Assembly (NCBI GenBank): GCA_050486105.1
Contig: JBJHCR010000061.1
Coordinates: 1 to 23,513, forward strand
Direction of reading: 5' to 3'
Source: JAEXNA01 sp050486105
GTDB lineage: Bacteria; Vulcanimicrobiota; Xenobia; Xenobiales; JADMJV01
DNA: 23,513 nucleotides
Shown: in pieces, positions 15,344 to 22,911 of the stretch
Layout: each line of letters starts with the position of its first letter
How positions within the stretch are numbered: position 1 is the first letter of the stretch
Program-made: the position numbers and the translations under genes
The notes under the pieces: model-generated
What the model saw: only the letters and a program-made list of their open reading frames with translations
Databases searched by the model: none
What the model was told of the DNA's origin: nothing

Positions 15344-15648
15344 AAGGGTGCAGTCCACTCACGGAAGCCCAGGATGGTCGACTGATCCTTACGATCAAGG
15401 TCAAGCCCAGAAGCCGCCAAAATCGATGCGAAGGTGTTCACGACGGAGCGCTGGTTATCCGACTTGCCGCGCCCCCGGTGGACGGGAAGGCCAATCATGC
15501 CCTGATCGGATTCCTGGCTCAGCAGTTAGGGCTACGGAGATCGCAGGTAGAACTCCTCAGCGGTGAGAAGTCGAAACTTAAGACCGTCGGGTTCGAAGGA
15601 ATCTCTAAAGACCAGGCACGAGAGTGTCTAGGGCTATCAGGGTCTTAA
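15340..15648 (+). CDS. YggU/DUF167 family protein, probable CTG start
   Basis: The frame encodes DGRLILTIKVKPRSRQ...LVIRLAAPPVDGKANHALIGFLAQQL...SQVELLSGEKSKLKTV, a clear DUF167/YggU match (the APPVDGxAN motif is diagnostic). The family is small (about 95-100 residues) and of uncertain function. The frame is open from 15277, but no ATG, GTG or TTG lies before the conserved part. CTG at 15340 overlaps the rnc TGA as CTGA, the same geometry as an ATGA coupling, with AAGGAA about 10 bases upstream, and gives 102 residues, the right length. I therefore take CTG as the start. A sequencing error hiding a normal start is the alternative. Confidence 0.8.
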   Translation: MKGCSPLTEAQDGRLILTIKVKPRSRQNRCEGVHDGALVIRLAAPPVDGKANHALIGFLAQQLGLRRSQVELLSGEKSKLKTVGFEGISKDQARECLGLSGS

Positions 15649-15659
15649 AGGAGCACACC

Positions 15660-16115
15660 ATGGACCAGAATCCCATTCTCCAAAGCATAGCCGCCCAAGT
15701 GGCCCCAGGCCAAGGCGGAGCCAGAAAAGAACCGCGTTTACAGTTTTCCGTTCCTTGTTTTGAGGTCGAGTACAAGGAAGCTCAAGCTCCCACCTTGCGG
15801 TACGTCTTTTACGACCTGCCATTTCCTGAACTCCCATTCAAGATGAGTTTTCACATCGTCAACGGCTGGATCGGGGGCATTCAAGAGCGCCATCAAGAAA
15901 TCAAGGTTTTGCGCCCTGACGGCTCAGTGCACTTGTCCACCGGTAAGCAGCCGCTGCAGTTTGTCAACGAACACACCCCGTTCATGGCCATCAACTATCT
16001 TCCGGATATCCCGTTCGACAAGGAGGGTCTGTTCTGGATCGTAGTCTCGCTGGAGGACACCGAAGTGATCCGATATCCCATCACCGTCAGAACTGTGGAG
16101 CGAAAGCCGGAATAG
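15660..16115 (+). CDS. Hypothetical cytoplasmic protein in the rnc operon
   Basis: Not recognised. The ATG at 15660 is chosen because AAAGGAG overlaps the stop of the preceding gene (15648-15653); an upstream in-frame GTG at 15624 lacks a site. The 151 residues have no signal peptide or membrane segment. About 25-150 alternate in short hydrophobic strands (for example FKMSFHIVNGW, HQEIKVLRPDG, LFWIVVSLED, VIRYPITV), suggesting a small beta sandwich. The layout with a final IPF..EGLFWIVVSLEDTEVIRYPITV resembles Ig-like DUF proteins that bear no catalytic residues. It is the last gene of the fabF-rnc run. Confidence 0.75.
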   Translation: MDQNPILQSIAAQVAPGQGGARKEPRLQFSVPCFEVEYKEAQAPTLRYVFYDLPFPELPFKMSFHIVNGWIGGIQERHQEIKVLRPDGSVHLSTGKQPLQFVNEHTPFMAINYLPDIPFDKEGLFWIVVSLEDTEVIRYPITVRTVERKPE

Positions 16116-16140
16116 CCCGGAGGATCCATACTTAAGCCGG

Positions 16141-16214
16141 TTTCAGGGTGCGTAACAAGGCCCCCTGAGAAATCGCGGACTTTGGTTCGCCAAACATTTC
16201 TTTGACGAACCAAA
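16141..16214. repeat. Two consecutive hairpins upstream of the rplS promoter
   Basis: The first pairs TTTCAGGG (16141-16148) with CCCTGAGAAA (16163-16172, one bulged G). The second pairs TTTGGTTCG (16181-16189) with CGAACCAAA (16206-16214) perfectly, and continues after one mismatch with CAAA/TTTG around a 6-base loop. Neither is followed by a T run on the plus strand. Both lie before the -35, so they are not part of the rplS leader. They may end the fabF-rnc transcript or bind a regulator. Confidence 0.5.
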
Positions 16215-16223
16215 AATCCACCC

Positions 16224-16252
16224 TTGCCACAGTTTGGGTAACGTGGTAAACT
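16224..16252 (+). promoter_or_regulatory. rplS promoter
   Basis: TTGCCA (16224-16229; 5 of 6) and TAAACT (16247-16252; 4 of 6) are separated by exactly 17 bases. The predicted start near 16259 gives a leader of about 28 bases holding AAAGAGG before the ATG at 16287. Confidence 0.65.
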
Positions 16253-16286
16253 CTGGCGGTTTCTTGTAGAAAGAGGTTTTGCTCCC

Positions 16287-16637
16287 ATGAGTGTGATCAA
16301 CGAGATTGAGAAAGAATACTTAAAAAGCGACATTCCCGACTTTGGACCTGGCGACACCGTGCGGTTCAATCTGCGAGTTGTCGAAGGCGACAAAGAGCGA
16401 ATCCAGGCATTCGAAGGTGTTTGCCTCCTGCGTTCCGGCAAAGGCGTGTCTGAGACGGCCACCCTGAGAAAGATCTCCGGCGGTGTCGGCGTTGAACGGA
16501 CGGTGCCCTTGCACAGTCCCAAACTTGCCGAGATCGAAGTGCTTCGTCGAGGCGCGGTGCGCCAAGCTCGTCTGTTTTATCTTCGGGATCGGATCGGCAA
16601 GAAGGCTCGAATCAAAGAGAAACGATCCTTCAAGTAG
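16287..16637 (+). CDS. rplS: Large ribosomal subunit protein bL19
   Basis: A 116-residue ribosomal protein located near the interface of the 50S and 30S subunits. It has the typical pattern of bL19: DFGPGDTVRFNLRVVEG (18-34), IQAFEGVCLL (39-48), ETATLRKISGGVGVERTVPLHSP (56-78), and a basic C-terminus VRQARLFYLRDRIGKKARIKEK. Length is normal. The gene has its own promoter and a strong terminator, so it is expressed as a single unit. The usual rpsP-rimM-trmD partners are not upstream in this genome segment, but the following ylqF-rnhB is common in Firmicutes. Confidence 0.97.
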   Translation: MSVINEIEKEYLKSDIPDFGPGDTVRFNLRVVEGDKERIQAFEGVCLLRSGKGVSETATLRKISGGVGVERTVPLHSPKLAEIEVLRRGAVRQARLFYLRDRIGKKARIKEKRSFK

Positions 16638-16663
16638 TTCTCGAGAGACGACCGACCAACCAG

Positions 16664-16701
16664 AAAAGAGAGCTCATTCCCTGGGCTCTCTTTTCTTTTT
16701 T
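16664..16701 (+). terminator. Rho-independent terminator of rplS
   Basis: AAAAGAGAGC (16664-16673) pairs perfectly with GCTCTCTTTT (16685-16694), followed by CTTTTTT. Confidence 0.9.
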
Positions 16702-16952
16702 CCGAGGATGCCGGCAAACGAAAAACGGCTCTCTTCCTGATCCTGTTCTCCTGAAGAACTCTGCACTTTCAAGAACTTTGAAGCACCTTCTTTGGAAGAA
16801 TGTTTCACCGCTCCACCTCTCCCTCCGAACTTCCATTCTTCAGAGGCCTTTGGACTTCTCCAGGCGGAAAAAGCCTCGAAGTTGAGACCTCGCAGGAAGC
16901 TGCTGAGAGGTTGGGAAAGAGATTTTTCCAGCCCTCCAACTTTGACAGTAGG
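16702..16952. other. Intergenic stretch between rplS terminator and ylqF
   Basis: No supported gene. Open frames here show no conserved protein. A consensus-like TTGACA at 16942-16947 has no matching -10 at 16-18 bases. Promoter signals for ylqF-rnhB should be in or near this stretch but I cannot assign them. Confidence 0.4.
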
Positions 16953-17042
16953 TGAGTTATCAGTTCCAAGAGAGCAAAAAAGTCTAAGACCAGCGAACCT
17001 AAAGACCCTCAGGATCGAGCCTTTTCCTGGTTCCCAGGCCAC

Positions 17043-17882
17043 ATGGTCAAAGCCAAGCGGCAACTGGAAGCCAATCTCAAACTCACCGATGCGGTCTTGC
17101 TGATGCTCGACGCCAGGGCTCCCGTGTCCACCCGCCACCCAGAGCTTGAAACTCTGCTGGATCAACGCTCCACTCCTTACGTTCTGGTTCTCAACAAAGC
17201 CGATCTGGCTGAGGCTCCCGAGACGGAACACTGGCGTCGGTACCTTGCCCAACAAGACCTGGATGTGGTGGAAATGAGTGCGGTGCGCGGTCGGGGGCCA
17301 GGCCCGCTCACTGGACTATTGGCTCGTCTGGAGCAAAAGATCACCGCCAAGAGAAGCAAGAAAGGTCTGCTTCCAAGAGCGCCTCGAGTGATGGTCGCCG
17401 GGTTGCCCAACTCGGGAAAATCCACCTTGCTCAACCGCCTGGTGGGTAAGACTCGCTTCAAGGCCGGTAAAAAGCCAGGGCTCACCCGGGGAGCTCAATG
17501 GGTCACCGTTGCCGGACGTTACGACCTTCTAGACACCCCCGGCATCCTCTACCCTCGCATCGAAGGAGACCGCTCCTTAGCCACCTTAGCTGCCCTCGGC
17601 TCGGTGCGTCGAGACATCTTACCCCACGAGCGGGTGCTCAAGGTCTTGCTGAACGAACTGCACTCCCGAGGACGGCTGTTGGACCTGGTACCCGAACTTG
17701 CCGAAGTTGCACCCGGCCGCTGGGAGATCGCCCCCATGGAAGCCCTGTGCACAGCCTGGGCCCTACAGCGAAGCGGAGAGCCGGACCAAGAAGTGAGAGC
17801 CTTCGAACGCTTCCTCAATCTCTTTTCCAACCCCGAGTTTCCGATCACCTGGGAGCGGGTCTCAGCCGAAGAGTCGCCTTGA
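17043..17882 (+). CDS. ylqF: Ribosome biogenesis GTPase YlqF/RbgA (start uncertain, N-terminus extends upstream)
   Basis: A circularly permuted GTPase needed in Bacillus for 50S assembly. From ATG 17043 the order is G4 LNKADL (50-55), G5 around 79-80 (SA), G1 GLPNSGKST (120-128), G2 GLTRGAQW (146-153), G3 LLDTPG (162-167), then a helical C-terminal domain; this permutation is diagnostic. The codons just upstream in the same frame read FSWFPGH before the M, so the family motif WFPGHM spans the first ATG and the true start lies upstream. The frame is open back to 16956, yet holds no ATG, GTG or TTG; see findings. The coordinate given is the first canonical start. rnhB follows after 2 bases. Confidence 0.88.
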   Translation: MVKAKRQLEANLKLTDAVLLMLDARAPVSTRHPELETLLDQRSTPYVLVLNKADLAEAPETEHWRRYLAQQDLDVVEMSAVRGRGPGPLTGLLARLEQKITAKRSKKGLLPRAPRVMVAGLPNSGKSTLLNRLVGKTRFKAGKKPGLTRGAQWVTVAGRYDLLDTPGILYPRIEGDRSLATLAALGSVRRDILPHERVLKVLLNELHSRGRLLDLVPELAEVAPGRWEIAPMEALCTAWALQRSGEPDQEVRAFERFLNLFSNPEFPITWERVSAEESP

Positions 17883-17884
17883 GT

Positions 17885-18652
17885 GTGCGCCGCATTTTTG
17901 CCAAGACCTATCTGGCAATAGACCGAGGAGCCGGCACGCTTGGTGGCCTAATCGAAGACTCCGATTTTACGAGTTCTGAGCGACAAAAACTCCAGCAGGC
18001 CTGGGCCAAACAGAAGGCCCTGTTACAGTTCGACAAACTTCAAAAGCAGGAGCTGTCCCCTCATCTAGCCGGGGTGGACGAGGTGGGCCGTGGTCCGCTG
18101 GCCGGCCCCCTGGTGGCCGCCTGCTTTGTTGGGCCAAACCGCACCGACGTCAAGCTCCCGTTTTTGAGAGACTCCAAGCAGTTGAGCCCCTCGGAGAGAG
18201 AGGCCCTGGTTCCCCGTATTCAAGAGATCGCCATGACCATTGGCTATGGTGTGGTCGACCCCGAGGAATTCGACCAGGGTCTCAACCTCCATCACCTGAC
18301 CTTTCTGGCCATGCAAAGGGCGGTGGATCAGGCCCTGGACAATTCGACCGATTTCGGCCTCCTGGTTGACGGACGCTATCCCCTTCCCCACTGGTTGGGT
18401 CCCCAAAGAGCAGTGATCAAAGGAGACGACAAAAGCTTCTCTATCGCTTGCGCTTCCATTCTGGCGAAAGTCTTCCGGGACCGAATGATGCACGAAGCTC
18501 ACAGCCTTTATCCGCAGTACGGTTTCGATCGCAACGCGGGCTACGGCACCCTGGAACATCGCACCGCCATCCAAGAGTTCGGACCATGCCCTTTGCACCG
18601 CCAGGGTTTTCTCAGTCGGCTAAGAACCCCGAAAGGCTTTACTAGAGATTAA
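17885..18652 (+). CDS. rnhB: Ribonuclease HII
   Basis: Removes ribonucleotides from DNA and RNA of RNA-DNA hybrids. I chose GTG 17885, 2 bases after the ylqF stop; the same frame is open much further upstream but only as an overlap inside ylqF. The 255 residues match the length of B. subtilis RnhB, with an N-terminal extension of about 60 residues before the catalytic core. Core motifs: AGVDEVGRGPLAGP with D65/E66, RDSKQLSPSER (95-105), D162 in LLVDGR, ACASILAKVFRD with D199 as the probable fourth acid, and YGFDRNAGYGT...HR near the end. All appear intact. Translation is probably coupled to ylqF. Confidence 0.95.
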   Translation: MRRIFAKTYLAIDRGAGTLGGLIEDSDFTSSERQKLQQAWAKQKALLQFDKLQKQELSPHLAGVDEVGRGPLAGPLVAACFVGPNRTDVKLPFLRDSKQLSPSEREALVPRIQEIAMTIGYGVVDPEEFDQGLNLHHLTFLAMQRAVDQALDNSTDFGLLVDGRYPLPHWLGPQRAVIKGDDKSFSIACASILAKVFRDRMMHEAHSLYPQYGFDRNAGYGTLEHRTAIQEFGPCPLHRQGFLSRLRTPKGFTRD

Positions 18653-18668
18653 AGCGAAGGCGCCGCTC

Positions 18669-19121
18669 ATGACACGTCGATGCGCTCGTTGTGGAGCAGA
18701 GAACCTGCCCGAAGCTAAGTTCTGTGAGAACTGTGGCACCAACCTCGATTCCGATATCCTGCAGCAAGACCTCAGTGAAGGTCTGACTCCCAGACCGGGG
18801 TCTTTGAGAGACGCAATCCCATTTCTCACCGGGGGCGTGGACCAGGCCAAGGCACGCTTCGATGGCTGGAAGCAGAAAAAGACCCGAAGCGACACCGAAA
18901 AGTTGAGAGAACAGCATTTCGAATCGGAACGCCAACAGCAAGCTCAGACCCATCAAGGCTCAAAGAAAGAGTCCTTCAAGGGAACAGTCCTTCGGATCAC
19001 CGTGGGTCTGCTGGCCTTGGCTTTGCTCATCTATCTCATCGTTCGCCACCCGAACCTTCCCCATTCGGTAGCCCAGCGCATGGTTTTTGAGGTCCTAGCC
19101 GAGCACGGCTACTACCTCTGA
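18669..19121 (+). CDS. Zinc-ribbon protein with C-terminal membrane helix
   Basis: A 150-residue protein of unknown role. Residues 5-23 are a zinc ribbon, CARCGAENLPEAKFCENCG, with four cysteines as two CxxC pairs. A charged Lys/Arg/Gln-rich segment (about 58-102), possibly coiled coil, follows. One hydrophobic helix (about 110-128, VLRITVGLLALALLIYLIV) anchors the chain, leaving a short tail. Such N-terminal zinc ribbon plus single-helix proteins are widespread and mostly uncharacterised. It starts 16 bases after rnhB with only a weak ribosome binding site, so it may be read from the same transcript. Confidence 0.8.
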   Translation: MTRRCARCGAENLPEAKFCENCGTNLDSDILQQDLSEGLTPRPGSLRDAIPFLTGGVDQAKARFDGWKQKKTRSDTEKLREQHFESERQQQAQTHQGSKKESFKGTVLRITVGLLALALLIYLIVRHPNLPHSVAQRMVFEVLAEHGYYL

Positions 19122-19180
19122 GTTCCCGCCCCCGAGCCGACTCACTAATCCTAGCCGGAATCTTTGCCACCACTTAGCCC

Positions 19181-20716
19181 ATGAGACAAGCAGAAAGGGA
19201 CCAACTCATCCCAGATGTCAGGTCAGCAGGGCGAGGCTGGCATCTCCTCACCTGGCTCATTGGGGCCGAGAAAGAAAACGTCCATAGGGTGCTTCTTTCC
19301 TTTGTCTCCCTTTTTTTTCTGCTGCTCTCCTATTACTTGATCAAGCCTCTCAGGAACTCCCAATTTCTCAAGGAATTCGACCCTTCGTACCTTCCTGTGG
19401 TGGCCCTGGTCGTCCCTTTTCTTTCCATTGCCGTCACAGCGCTCTTCAATGCCTTAATTGATCGCTACGACCGCTACCGAGTGGTGTCTTTAACCTTCCT
19501 GACCATCACTGCGGTCAAGCTGGTGTTTGCCTGGGCCCTGCTCAGCCTCGGTAAACCCGCCGTCATCACTTTTTATTTTTTTGCCTCAACCTACTTCATG
19601 CTAGCCATTGCCATTCTGTGGGCCTGCATCAACGACATCTTCACCGCCAAGCAGAGCAAACGATGCTTCGCCTTCATCACCCTGGGTGCGACCCTGGGAA
19701 ACATAGCCGGGACAGCCCTTTCGGCAGATTTGGCCGAGTCTGCCTGGAAGGATTACGCCATCATATTCTCAGCGATGGCCATGGCCATCGCCCTGATGAC
19801 CATTCTCAAAGCTGCTGGAGCTAAAGATGCGAGTCGGAGAGAAAACCTGGAGCCGGAGAAGACTGAAGAACTTGAGCTTCCAGGACAGCAAAGTCACGGT
19901 CTGTTGGCCGACGTTCGTGAACTTCTGGCTCGACCGTATGTCCGACGTATAGGTATCATGGTCTTCTGCTTAGCCTTCTTCAACACCGGAATCGAGTTTC
20001 TCTCTCAGCGCGCCATCGATCGAGAACTCTCACGTCAGCAGTTTTCAGAAACCTTCACCGATAGCGATGACAAAGCTTTCGAACTGGTCTATCACTTGAA
20101 GTCCATGGACGGTCGAGAACGGGAAGACAGCTTGATTGTCTTGGCCGGCCTTCTTAGGGAATCCGACTCCACCACCGAAAATCTTTATGCCCAGTATCGC
20201 TCAGAACTCGAAGCCAAGACTCGCTTCCTCTTTTCTCGTGTTTTCTTCTACCAGGGAGTCATCAGCATCTTTCTGCTTTTGGTGGTGGTCCGACTCCTGT
20301 TCCAAAACCTTGGAGTGCGCACGGCGCTGCTGGTCTTGCCCGCTGTCTCGGCCCTCACCTTATTTGCGTTCTCCTTTCCCATCGATCTGATGACTATTCA
20401 AATCGTTTTGGTGGTGTTCGGGGCCGCCAACTACAGCTTGAACAATGCTGCTAAGGAGGTATTGTATTCAGCCACCAATCGCGACACCAAGTTCAAATTC
20501 AAACCGCTCATCGAGGGCCCGGGAATGCGCACCGGAGACATTGTTGCCTCGGTGCTGATGCTGCTGACCGGGGGTTTAGCAGTGTTGATTGGCCTGGGAA
20601 CTGAAGCCGGGGAGATCGCCTTCAGAGTCATCACGCTGATTGTCATCACCATCTGGGCTAAGGCGGTTACCCAAGCAGGCCGGGAGTTTGACAAAGAACG
20701 GGTAGCGTCAGACTAG
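19181..20716 (+). CDS. MFS-type carrier, Tlc/NTP-NDP exchange transporter-like
   Basis: A 511-residue membrane protein with about 11-12 hydrophobic helices. FFLLLSYYLIKPLRNS (45-60), the WACINDIF segment (147-154), the Gly-rich LGATLGNIAGT (168-178) and the late NNAAKEVLYSATNRDTKFKFKP (421-442) with GMRTGDIVAS are the pattern of the bacterial relatives of the ATP/ADP translocases (Tlc/Npt) in the MFS clan. Members of parasites exchange ATP for ADP; those of free-living bacteria are mostly unstudied, so substrate is unknown. A charged cytoplasmic-type segment of about 70 residues (278-347) divides the two halves. The ATG at 19181 has no strong ribosome binding site. It converges with the subtilase gene, with a MITE-like element between. 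Confidence 0.75.
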   Translation: MRQAERDQLIPDVRSAGRGWHLLTWLIGAEKENVHRVLLSFVSLFFLLLSYYLIKPLRNSQFLKEFDPSYLPVVALVVPFLSIAVTALFNALIDRYDRYRVVSLTFLTITAVKLVFAWALLSLGKPAVITFYFFASTYFMLAIAILWACINDIFTAKQSKRCFAFITLGATLGNIAGTALSADLAESAWKDYAIIFSAMAMAIALMTILKAAGAKDASRRENLEPEKTEELELPGQQSHGLLADVRELLARPYVRRIGIMVFCLAFFNTGIEFLSQRAIDRELSRQQFSETFTDSDDKAFELVYHLKSMDGREREDSLIVLAGLLRESDSTTENLYAQYRSELEAKTRFLFSRVFFYQGVISIFLLLVVVRLLFQNLGVRTALLVLPAVSALTLFAFSFPIDLMTIQIVLVVFGAANYSLNNAAKEVLYSATNRDTKFKFKPLIEGPGMRTGDIVASVLMLLTGGLAVLIGLGTEAGEIAFRVITLIVITIWAKAVTQAGREFDKERVASD

Positions 20717-20743
20717 TGAACGGAAGTCGGCCCCCCTCGGCCC

Positions 20744-20907
20744 TAAGGATCTGGCCAGGAATAACTTCCCGATTTGGAGCGCGGATCCATCCCGGCTGGC
20801 TTCGTTGCTTTCTCCTTATTTGTGTCAAACAAACCGCGTCAAAAGCGCCTTGCCATCCGGGCGCCTCCGCACTCGAAACTAGAAAGTTATTCCTGGCCAG
20901 ATCCTAA
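20744..20907. mobile_element. MITE-like element, 158 bp with 21-bp perfect terminal inverted repeats
   Basis: The ends 20747-20767 (GGATCTGGCC...TAACTT) and 20884-20904 are perfect inverted copies, 21 bp long, 116 bp apart. TAA flanks both sides (20744-20746 and 20905-20907), as a 3-bp target duplication would. No protein is encoded inside. This is the structure of a miniature inverted-repeat element mobilised in trans by a transposase. It sits in the gap between convergent genes. A long regulatory hairpin is the alternative. Confidence 0.6.
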
Positions 20908-20935
20908 GAAAATGGACGGCCCGAAGACCGTCCAT
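20905..20935 (-). terminator. Terminator of the subtilase gene (minus strand)
   Basis: On the minus strand ATGGACGG (20935-20928) and CCGTCCAT (20919-20912) pair perfectly. The inner TC[TTCG]GG adds two pairs closed by a stable TTCG tetraloop, and TTTCTTA follows. It lies 24 bases after the stop. Confidence 0.8.
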
Positions 20936-20958
20936 CTTAACCTTGCTCAGCTCGCGAG

Positions 20959-22791
20959 TTAGGGATGTTCTTCAGCCAGAACCACGGCCAGGAAGAAGCA
21001 CAACAGTCCATTGGCGATCAGCCACAGCTTTCCGAGCAGCGCCGGGATGTAGAGAACGCTGACCGTGGCAAAGACCGCTGCGAACAGCAGATGAGCTGCG
21101 AATCCTGCCGCCAAGCCTGAAACCAAAACCCGAAAAACTGGCTTCTCCACCACCACGATCGATAGCAGCATGGGAATCAAGCAACTCAAGAGCAGGGGGT
21201 TACCGTGGTGAGCTGCACCCATCAGCGGAATCCCCCACGATGGCAGGCCCAGGGTCCAAAAATTGGACCAACCTGATTGGCAAGGGAAAAGTAAGGCCAG
21301 AAAGAACAGCCCACTGGATCCAACCACGGCAGTCGGCACCGTAAGGACCCACAAATGAAAGGCCTTACGACGCAGCATGGGAACTCCGGCCACCAGCACT
21401 AGAGCCATCGCCAAGGCCAATTGCCAGAGTTTATACTGGACCCCAGATAAGGCCACGGCGGCCTGAGCATCGAGGATTCCAGCTCCGTAACCGGCTTGAG
21501 GAGGAGCATCCTTGGGCCGAGCGGATTTCTGAAGAACTCGCTCGATGGCGTCAGGGTTGGTCACACCGGTGGAGGCCACCAAGGCAGCCACCCCTGCGGC
21601 ATGGGGGGCCGCCATGGAAGTGCCTTGGAAGAAGTAGTAGTCCGAAGTGGTGTGATTGCGAGGGGCAATTGTGTTCTGCAGGACCCCGCCGGCCGGTCCG
21701 AAATTGCGGGTGTCCCCGCCCGGAGCAGCTAGGCTCACGTGATCTCCCCGGTTGGAATAGAAAGAGATGTCCTCGACCTGGTTGACTGAAGAGATCGAGA
21801 CAGCTTCAGGGAATCCCGCTGGGTACTCCCGTCTTTCGGTCGCCGAGTTCCCGGCGGCACAGACCACGATCGTTCCTTTACGGTGAGCGTAGGCCACCGC
21901 TTCGGCCAAACTGGCACTGGGGAAAGGGCCCCCAAGGCTCATGTTGATTACTGTCGCTCCATGGTCGGCGGAAAAACGGATCCCGTCGGCTACGTCGGCC
22001 AGGGTTCCCGAACCGGTCTTGCTGAGTACCTTGACCGGCATAATCCGAGTTCCATAGGCCACTCCAACCACTCCCTTGCCATTGTGAGTCGATTGGGCGA
22101 TGGTTCCAGCCACATGAGTGCCGTGGCACTGGTCATCGAGAGCTTCCACTCTCTTGTTGACAAAATCGTAGCCAGGAACAAACCCGGTCTGGTCCAGGTC
22201 TTCCACCTGATGGAAGTCTTGGAAGTCTCGGTAGGCAACCCCGGTGTCGATCACTGCCGTCACGACGTCGCGACCCACCGAAAGAGGCCAAGCCTGTTCT
22301 GCGTTGATCATCTTCATGTGCCACTGCTCGTCATAACGAGGATCGTTCGGCTTCTCGGTGGGCTCACCGAGGGCCGTCAAAGAGAACAGGTAATTCGGAT
22401 CCACCGATTCCACACGATTGTCGGCCTCCAGCATAATTAGGACTGAAGCCATACGGTCCTCAGAAACGGTAGCGATCACCGTGTTGTGTCGCTTGCCCGG
22501 CTCGCTCGAGTACCTCAGTTCCAATCCATGCTCCTCGGCGAACTGTTCCAGGTCTTTGGAGCTGAGCTCATCTCGAAGGTCGAGATAAAGCTCGCCTTCC
22601 ACCCGCTCAACACCGGCGGGACGGGGTCCTTCGCCGTCAGGATCGGAAAAAACTACGTTGTTTGAACTGGGACGGGGATCATCAAGACCGATTTTTGCTC
22701 GGTCCCCTCCCCCATCCATCATTAAAGTGAATAGCGCGAAACCCGCAACCAGACAAGCCAGTCTTCGTCTCTTGCTCTCAAGAAATTTCAA
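20959..22791 (-). CDS. Membrane-bound subtilisin-like serine protease (S8) with multi-pass C-terminal domain
   Basis: I chose TTG 22791 because GGAGG lies exactly 7 bases upstream, giving MKFLESKRRRLACLVAGFALF, a signal or anchor sequence (610 residues); an in-frame ATG at 22848 adds a poor leader. A propeptide-like region (about 60-140) is followed by the S8 domain with catalytic D182 (VIDTG), H223 (CHGTHVAG), N315 of the oxyanion hole (AAGNS) and S392 (GTSMAAPHAAG), all intact. From about residue 454 to the end there are five or six hydrophobic helices. So the protease would be held in the membrane with its catalytic domain outside. The C-terminal domain is not one I recognise. It may act on envelope or secreted proteins. 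Downstream of the sugar dehydratase on the same strand. Confidence 0.9.
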   Translation of the reverse strand: MKFLESKRRRLACLVAGFALFTLMMDGGGDRAKIGLDDPRPSSNNVVFSDPDGEGPRPAGVERVEGELYLDLRDELSSKDLEQFAEEHGLELRYSSEPGKRHNTVIATVSEDRMASVLIMLEADNRVESVDPNYLFSLTALGEPTEKPNDPRYDEQWHMKMINAEQAWPLSVGRDVVTAVIDTGVAYRDFQDFHQVEDLDQTGFVPGYDFVNKRVEALDDQCHGTHVAGTIAQSTHNGKGVVGVAYGTRIMPVKVLSKTGSGTLADVADGIRFSADHGATVINMSLGGPFPSASLAEAVAYAHRKGTIVVCAAGNSATERREYPAGFPEAVSISSVNQVEDISFYSNRGDHVSLAAPGGDTRNFGPAGGVLQNTIAPRNHTTSDYYFFQGTSMAAPHAAGVAALVASTGVTNPDAIERVLQKSARPKDAPPQAGYGAGILDAQAAVALSGVQYKLWQLALAMALVLVAGVPMLRRKAFHLWVLTVPTAVVGSSGLFFLALLFPCQSGWSNFWTLGLPSWGIPLMGAAHHGNPLLLSCLIPMLLSIVVVEKPVFRVLVSGLAAGFAAHLLFAAVFATVSVLYIPALLGKLWLIANGLLCFFLAVVLAEEHP

Positions 22792-22911
22792 GTCGATACC
22801 TCCGTGGGCGATCCTACTACGAAGCGTGATTAAGCTCCCCACCGCCACAGCCTATTGGTTCTCTTCCGGTCGAAGAAGCTCCTGGGAAACCTCTTGGCCC
22901 TATTGGAATCC

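Noticed and set aside
16792..17103. 103-codon frame across the ylqF upstream region
   Set aside because: It overlaps the ylqF start in another frame, lacks a ribosome binding site and shows no recognisable domain.
17498..17884. Long upstream extension of the RNase HII frame
   Set aside because: It overlaps ylqF entirely and its translation is Arg/Pro-rich with no similarity to the family; GTG 17885 gives the normal length.
20774..20962. Small ORF inside the inverted-repeat element
   Set aside because: It runs across one terminal repeat and into the terminator, with no ribosome binding site or similarity; the element appears non-coding.
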